Source: Lentinula raphanica
Lineage: Eukaryota; Basidiomycota; Agaricomycetes; Agaricales; Omphalotaceae
Reading direction: 5' to 3'
Assembly: GCA_027919835.1 (NCBI GenBank)
Contig: JANVFP010000010.1
Span: 1,240,001 to 1,304,000 of the forward strand
Length of the DNA stretch: 64,000 bases
Each line of letters opens with the position of its first letter. The first letter of the stretch is position 1. The notes below the pieces were generated by a model. It did not search any database. It saw nothing but the letters and a program-made list of their open reading frames with translations, and was not told where the DNA came from. Of this stretch, positions 58,201 through 64,000 are shown in pieces. A program made the position numbers and the translations under genes.

Positions 58201-59986
58201 TCAATGTGTAAGTAGTAGCTCGTTATCTTTTGCCGCTGTTCGACCTACAGTTATCTCCATTAGTACCAACCCTTGATTTGTATGCAGATCATGAAGAGAG
58301 TAACGACTCGGATTGTTGTTCGATAATCTTGGACAATCTTGGGCTTCTGCTAGAGAAATACTTGACTTGAGACAGCCCCAACGTTTGAATTTGATGTGGA
58401 TCGAACTAGCTTGTGGATCTACATCCCTGAAGGGAGCAAAGGGTTGATTGTACAATCCTGTAGAAGTGTATATTTCCACAGATTGCTGTGGACTCTGAAT
58501 GCTAATGTGCGTGATCGAGGCCTGAGGGTAGTATGGTGTGGTTGTGGAGCCATGATAAGCTGCTGGTGAGCCAAACAGTTAGTGGAGAGTAGTTCATCCC
58601 AGTAGCTTATGACTGGGAATCAACTTACGGTGTATCACAGGTGAAGAAAGGGAAATGTGCAAGGGCGTTGACGCTCCAGAATGTTGTCGAGATTGATAGC
58701 TCACTGGCATGTCCAAGGCACGCTGTTGGTGAGCCTGAGGGTGGTATGGTACGGGCGTCAAAGCTGTGGTCATATTATTAACAGCTGCCGAAGGGCCAGA
58801 CAATCAACATCGGTGGGGAATATCCTAGCATGATATCAAGAATACTTACAGCTGCCCATCGTACCATGCGGCGGCGGCGTCGCACTATCGGTATTCCTGC
58901 ATTCGGAATGGGATTGCACACTGTGTATGTAGTGGCTAGACTGAGGGACATTGTTAGTTTCACTATCATAGTAGAGGAACAACAAATGCCATCAAGGCCT
59001 TACCCCATCACCGTGACTGGAGGCCCGGGAATTACCTCTGTGAGTAGTAGCTACTGCAGAATGCAGCTGTTGAGGTTGGGAGCCGCTGGTTGGCCTGGTC
59101 GAGGCACCGCGTTGGATCCCAGTGACACCGAGGTTTGAATTTGTTTCTCTTGTGGTCCGCGTATTACCAACAGCTGCTGGAGAGTGTTACAATTAACATC
59201 GGTGGGGAATATCCTAGCATGAGACCAGGAATCATGAGGGAAAGCTTACAATTGCCCATCAAATTATGCGGCGGCGTCATAGTATGATTGGATTCGGAAG
59301 GGGGTCGGCTGCCAGTAGTACCGTGTATGCTGTTGGACTAAGAATCAAAATGAGCAGAGAAAAACATTTCAATTAGTTGCACTATCTATGATAGAGGTTG
59401 AATGAGTTCAATATCTTACCCTATCACTGTGACTCAAGGCCCGGGAACTACCTCTCTGGATAGTCGCTACTGCAGTCTGAGAATGCTGTTGAAGTTGAAC
59501 ACTGCTCGTTGGCATGGTCGAGACATGATGTTGGATGACACGGGGGTCTGGATATGAGTTGTTTGGAATCTGGGTAATACCAACAGCTGCTGCCGGCGGT
59601 GGGCCAAACAATCATCATTGAAGAGTGCTGACATAGACCAAGAATAAAGGGAACCTTACAGCTGCCACTTGACATCATGCTGGACGATGTACGCTCGGAA
59701 TTGGAAAGAGGCTGGCTACTGTGCATATCGCCAGTGGACTCAGCGGGACGAGGAACCTATGAAGATGTTTGTTACAAGTTCGATAATGGCACATTTACAG
59801 ATAATATAATTCAGGTCTTACCCTGTCATTGTTACTTGAGATACTACCTCTGTGAGTAGTCGATGAATTCAGACGACTCATCGGAGACAATGTCAAAAGA
59901 GGATCATGGTTATGAGTAGGTTGGGCAAGTTCGTTCAATGAGGAATTGTCATAGCCAGGAGTTATCAGTGGTGTAACTTCCGACAT
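58201..59986 (-). CDS. Unrecognised 433-aa Ser/Thr/His/Gln-rich protein built from duplicated exon pairs
   Basis: Eight exons (59986-59822, 59756-59660, 59589-59420, 59337-59250, 59176-59004, 58940-58850, 58784-58629, 58562-58201) join in frame to 433 residues. Exons 2+3, 4+5 and 6+7 are diverged copies of one unit. The short exon of each pair begins in phase 0 and ends in phase 1 (SNSIHGTTGSRPPSESNHT; SSHYIHSVQSHSECRNTD). The longer exon returns to phase 0 in the first two pairs (SAVGITQIPNNS...VATIQRGSSRALSHSD; SAVGNTRTTRETNS...VATTHRGNSRASSHGD). Exon 1 ends in a similar tail (STTHRGSISSNNDR). The C-terminal exon has a compact part (YNQPFAPFRDVDPQASSIHI). No signal peptide, membrane span or known family. 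Low complexity suggests a disordered regulatory protein. Confidence 0.7.
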
Positions 59987-61359
59987 ACTAACTAGAGTCT
60001 AGTAGCTGTGAAATAGCGGGGCTGTAGATGTAATATTCCCCTGTAGGTTCTCTTATATAGCTCTACCACCAGTAGTTGAACGGTCGTGCCACTCTCGCAG
60101 CAGTCCACCAATTTGACACACCTGAGCTCAGATCTCATTGAGAACTTATTAAATTTTGAAGAGTGACCTCTTCAATTCATCTTGAAGTTCATGTTTCACA
60201 GCTCATAGACCATAATCGACACTTGTTCCAACACACTGACCAGCGTCCATCACCTACATGTCATACAAATTCCGACTCGGAGAATCATAGTATCCATACA
60301 GACTTTTCTGCTTTTGAATTCATTCCTGCGATTTACTCGGGCTTTAGCTCTATTGCTAATAGAGTTGACCGGCGGAGGAACAATTGGCGCCAGGTACCAT
60401 GGATGCCAGAATCTGAAGACAAAATGACCATTACGAAGCTACATATCATATCAAGATCTGAATCTGTAAACATTGAATCTTGAATTGTTCCAAAACACTG
60501 CATCTCAGGTATACTGTTTTAGTATTTACTTCACTATTCCTGATGCTACAACCATACAATTCCAGCATCAGCACCTTGTTTATGGAGGGGTAGAGTACAA
60601 TGGACAGGCAGACTACAGATGGTAGGTTGACACAATAGCAGAATGTAGTACCTACTACCTGACAGCCTTGAAAATCAATAAAATTAATACTAAGCAAATT
60701 GGTACTGTTGATGAATAGATAAAATATTCAGCATGGGGGGCCCCGGGGAATGAATAAGTGGAATACACCAAGTTGGGTAATTCACAGATAGTAGACATGG
60801 CACAGATAATGTGAGATCACTGCCAAGGTCACAGTGGCTGTAAGTCAGACTCGAAGTTGGGTAGAAGACGGAGCCCGAGAGTCATCATGATGTTGTTCCA
60901 AAATGATCAAACAAAACAAGAAGCTGTGTATAATTCATTGATTCAAGAGAAGATCATACTGAGAAGGCAAGAATCGGAGCATTCGGTGCAGGGCAATGCC
61001 TTAGATCAGGACTGCCATTGGTGGCTGCTGGTGAATGTCTATTCAAGATTGTTGACACCAACTTGGGAATCTTCTATGTACTCAAGGCTCAAGTGTTTCA
61101 CCAAAATACTTCTGATATTATATATATTCCTATTTGGCACCCCACTATCAGTGGAGCTATGTATAATCCATTTGTGCATTCTATTTTTATATTATAATGC
61201 TACAGAGCACTGTAATCCCCCTTGTATAGGAAGAAGAAAGATATGAACACATGGCCACAGTTTTTCCCAAGTCACTGCATCTATAAGGGCATCTGATAGG
61301 TTTTCAAAATTCAAGGAAATTGTAACATGAAAGTTCTGTTTTGAGAGGTGCAGGTGGAT
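59987..61359. other. CpG-poor intergenic DNA
   Basis: About 1.4 kb. A probable promoter of the minus-strand exon-duplication gene lies just right of 59986. From about 60480 the sequence becomes AT-rich with very few CG dinucleotides, like the rest of the window to its end. Short ORFs (for example 60857-61246) show no recognised domain. Confidence 0.45.
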
Positions 61360-61360
61360 C

Positions 61361-61555
61361 ATCAGGAAAAATGTTCCTGGCTCTGAAGTCTTCTGAGACA
61401 CCCCCCCAAAGCCTGGAGACACCAGAGATTTTGAAAGCACTTTGAGTTTCTCCAGGCATCCTCAAAGTGCTTTCAGATTCTCTGGAGCACTTCAAAGATC
61501 TCAGGGCTTTTGGGGGTGTCTCTAGAGTCTTTGGAGCTGAGGTATTTTTCCTGAT
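61361..61555. mobile_element. MITE-like foldback element, family A copy 1
   Basis: 195 bp bounded by ATCAGGAAAAAT and ATTTTTCCTGAT, with internal complementary blocks CTGAGACACCCCCCC and GGGGGTGTCTCTAGAG. It is largely palindromic and non-coding. The second member of the family is at 63237-63520. Confidence 0.75.
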
Positions 61556-61590
61556 GATGTATTTTATCTCAGTGTAGAGTGAGGTAGCCT

Positions 61591-61940
61591 AGGACCCCTG
61601 ATAATAGGCCAAGGACCCTTATCCTAAATCGGTATGATTTGGGCATTTTTGTGCGAACCGTTTTCGAAAAAATTCCACCAAAAATTGTGCGAACCCAAGG
61701 GTAGGTTCAGAAATTTCGGCCCGATGTGCTATGTGCCGAGTGCCGCTCTATGTCAGCCTGTACTACCCCCAAAATTGCCGCAAAAGTTGCCCAAATCCGC
61801 CGATATATTGTGCGAACTGGGCTGAAGCTCCGCCTGCGGCGGCCATTGTTGTGCGAACCAAAATCTGGGTGAGCACCCATTTTGAGGGTCAAAATTGTGC
61901 GAACTGACATAAGTCATCCCACCATATTATCAGGGGTCCT
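61591..61940. mobile_element. MITE-like element, family B, with 8-bp target duplication
   Basis: 350 bp with perfect 16-bp inverted ends AGGACCCCTGATAATA / TATTATCAGGGGTCCT, flanked on both sides by GGTAGCCT (61583-61590 and 61941-61948). Five TTGTGCGAAC motifs lie inside (near 61649, 61685, 61809, 61849 and 61894), as expected for transposase-binding subterminal repeats. An 8-bp target duplication fits hAT, P or KDZ superfamilies. There is no transposase inside, so it is non-autonomous. Confidence 0.88.
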
Positions 61941-62439
61941 GGTAGCCTTTGTGTTGATTTCAAAAAGTATGCCCAAATACCTGATACATTTTGTGAAAAG
62001 AATTCAATTTGTACTTAGCTGACAGCCTACTATGCAGGCACCAGTCTGTACTTAGTATAGTAACAAGTTATCTTTACAAAAAGACATGATGGGCAGCAAC
62101 TATCATGATTGGTTGATACATGTTGGAAGTTGGTATTTTCTAATGCCCTATTGAACAGCCAAGTGCAGATCCATTGGAGAATCAGTGAGACAATGTCCAT
62201 CTCCCGAGGTGATGATGATATTTATTATGATTTGTTGTGTCACTTGATAACGAAGAGTTGAAGACAGTATGTGCTGTGAACATATAACCAAAACACTCAT
62301 TCAACACCCATGATTTATATTCTGAAAGGTTAAGCCCAAAAAGGGAAGACTTTGATGGAGGTCCCAGTTCACCAGAGTTCTGTTTACATTTATTTCCTTG
62401 TTTTTGGTCTATAACAAGTCTCCATATATTATAGAATCT

Positions 62440-64000
62440 TTGCTTCATAGTTGGAGCATAATCTTTGATTGAAAGAGAAGAAGGATGAGGAACTTGAAAG
62501 ATACAATTGTTACAAACTGTAGTCTGTTACACCTTTGCTTGATAGGTGAAAGTTAGCTTTGAAAATTGTGGCAAATCTTGTAATGAGTAGATCTGGAGCA
62601 GTTTGCAACTGTGATTTGTTTGTTATACAGGATAGACTGATTCAGTGTCTGGAGTGCATTTGAATATGGTATACAAATGCTACTAGTTGTTGCTATTGTT
62701 CTTGTTGTTCTTGTTGTTCTTGTATGTAGCTCACTGATGAACATATAGACAGTAATGAGAAATTACAGTGGCATGTGCATAATCAGAAACTTAGATATGC
62801 ATTATATTCTCTTAATACCATGATGAAATGTCAGACTCAAAAGTGAATCAAATTAAGATGAAGAGACCAAAACCTGTTGAATGGACTAATTGACAAAGCC
62901 TGACATACTACTAATAAGTTATTGCTAGCTCAACCAAGCCTGTCAGCAAAACCTGGGTGAACTTCCCAGCACTCCCAGCTGTTGTATTGCACTATCCAGC
63001 AGTCAACAGAAATAGAGGTATGAAGAAGTCAGTCACTATGACATTCTTGTGGCCAGACCTCTTAAACTATGCCGGCACTCAGTTGAGTATAGCACAAAAT
63101 AGCAACTGTCTGGAAGGGATATTTCAAGAGGTGCTGGGGCTGCTGAACAGCACTATCCAGCAGGACCATGTTCTGATGCCAATAACTTGAACAGTTGTTG
63201 TCCAAAACTGATTGACACTGGACAGTGAATGTTTTCACATCAGGAAAAATATTCTCATCTTGAGAGTCCCCAGAGATACCCCCCAATTCCTAGGCTGCTC
63301 AGAGATTTTTGTGAACTTTGAAAGATCAAAAAACATCCTAGAGATCCTGAAAGATCCTGAAAGCATCTGAAAGCACCAGAAAGCACCAGAAAGCACCAGA
63401 AAGCGCCCAGAGAATTTTTAGAAGCCTCAAAGAACTCAGATACTCTAGGCTCTCTGAGACTACCTAGGGATTGGGGGGTATCTCTGGGGACTCTAGAGAT
63501 GAGAATATTTTTCCTGATGTCATGTATGTTACCACATTATGTCAAGGACCATTAGGCTCTACAGTGGTAGGAGACTGTATGCACCTTAGATTCAACATGG
63601 GTTGCCAGATAATGTGATCAATCATGCACAGAGGTCCACTTTACCAACTTCAAAATATTGGACACAAACTAAGGACATGCATCTCAGTGCTTGGAAGTGT
63701 TTGAATTCCAAGATTGATTCAATTGCCTCAAGTCCTCCAATGAAATCTTGTGTTTTAGAGCACCATAGCTGGCAGTCCAATAAAAAAGTTGGAAAACATT
63801 GATCAGTGTATTAGGATCTTGTCTGTGTTAATCTTTGCCATTCAACTTACATTGATCTTGATATCATTTGCATTGGATCTGCATGCAAATCATACAGAGT
63901 GTAGTAATAAGTTATAACTTAGATGACTTTTTTGATAACCGTAGACAATTTTGAGCTTCTGCTTGAGAAATACCTGCCACAGTCATGCAGCCCTGATGTC
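62440..64000 (+). pseudogene. CpG-depleted, decayed duplicate of 56830-58400
   Basis: GTTGGAGCATAATC, GCTTGATAGGTG and ACAGGATAG-type blocks at 62450-62640 align in order with the 3' end of the nucleoside transporter gene (56835-56995). Further blocks at 63555-64000 (ACAGTGGTAG, GGGTTGCCAGAT, GCTTCTGCT, GAGAAATAC) align with 57893-58370. Many differences are CG in the original and TG or CA here, for example TCGATTCGATTG versus TTGATTCAATTG. The reading frame is destroyed. A MITE (63237-63520) interrupts the copy. The right end may continue beyond the window. Confidence 0.75.
63237..63520. mobile_element. MITE-like foldback element, family A copy 2
   Basis: 284 bp with inverted ends ACATCAGGAAAAATATTCTC and its complement, then AGAGTCCCCAGAGATACCCC on both arms. 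The ends and the GAGAYACCCCCC block match copy 1. Internally it has a short AAAGCACCAG tandem repeat (about 63371-63400). No clear target duplication. It lies inside the decayed duplicate. Confidence 0.78.

Noticed and set aside
60857..61246. ORF of 129 aa in the CpG-poor zone
   Set aside because: Composition reflects decayed AT-rich DNA; hydrophobic end arises from T-rich sequence, no domain recognised.
1..64000. tRNA and rRNA genes
   Set aside because: No cloverleaf with A and B box sequences and no rRNA-like conserved block was noticed by eye; a tRNA scan would settle it.

Overview
The window is nuclear DNA of a filamentous basidiomycete, almost certainly an Agaricomycete (mushroom-forming fungus). 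The evidence is dense spliceosomal introns of about 45-70 nt, microexons, a KDZ transposon with CxC5/CxC6-type cysteine clusters, a Helitron, DUF6534 and 7TM membrane families, and standard basidiomycete housekeeping genes. No tRNA, rRNA or CRISPR array was seen. Gene models were built by hand from splice sites; most were confirmed because the exon lengths sum to an intact frame.

Region 1 (1-12 kb) is a repeat and decay zone. It holds a nearly intact Helitron Rep/helicase ORF cut by the window edge, then decayed, intron-containing copies of an F-box/LRR gene, a mitochondrial RNase III-fold ribosomal protein gene and GFAT (gfa1), then gene-poor sequence with diverged direct repeats.

Region 2 (12-26 kb) is lineage-specific. 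It has an unrecognised 534-aa coiled-coil protein and a 454-aa F-box protein with a nucleotidyltransferase-like motif, both followed by the same 27-bp UGUA-containing repeat. A tandem pair of 7TM genes follows (the second is frameshifted), then a decayed DUF6534 membrane-protein gene.

Region 3 (27-39.7 kb) has a complete 14-exon cytochrome P450, then a 6.8-kb KDZ transposon. The transposon encodes a 629-aa transposase and a 698-aa accessory protein, and carries a decayed CE16 acetylesterase copy. It ends about 45 bp before the ATG of a Clr4/SUV39-type H3K9 methyltransferase gene, which itself carries a one-base frameshift.

Region 4 (40.9-57 kb) is a conserved housekeeping block: a small secreted protein, SHG1 (Set1/COMPASS), HEM12 (heme synthesis), CDC14 phosphatase, an MBF-type APSES/ankyrin transcription factor, SAM50 (mitochondrial beta-barrel insertion), uL24m (mitoribosome) and an equilibrative nucleoside transporter. 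SHG1/HEM12 and MBF/SAM50 are divergent pairs with short shared promoters.

Region 5 (57-64 kb) starts with an unrecognised 433-aa S/T/H/Q-rich gene built from tandemly duplicated exon pairs. It ends in CpG-poor sequence with three MITE-like elements and a strongly mutated second copy of the transporter 3' end plus its downstream DNA (56.8-58.4 kb). The changes there look like CpG to TpG/CpA decay, as expected for methylation-driven mutation of duplicated DNA.
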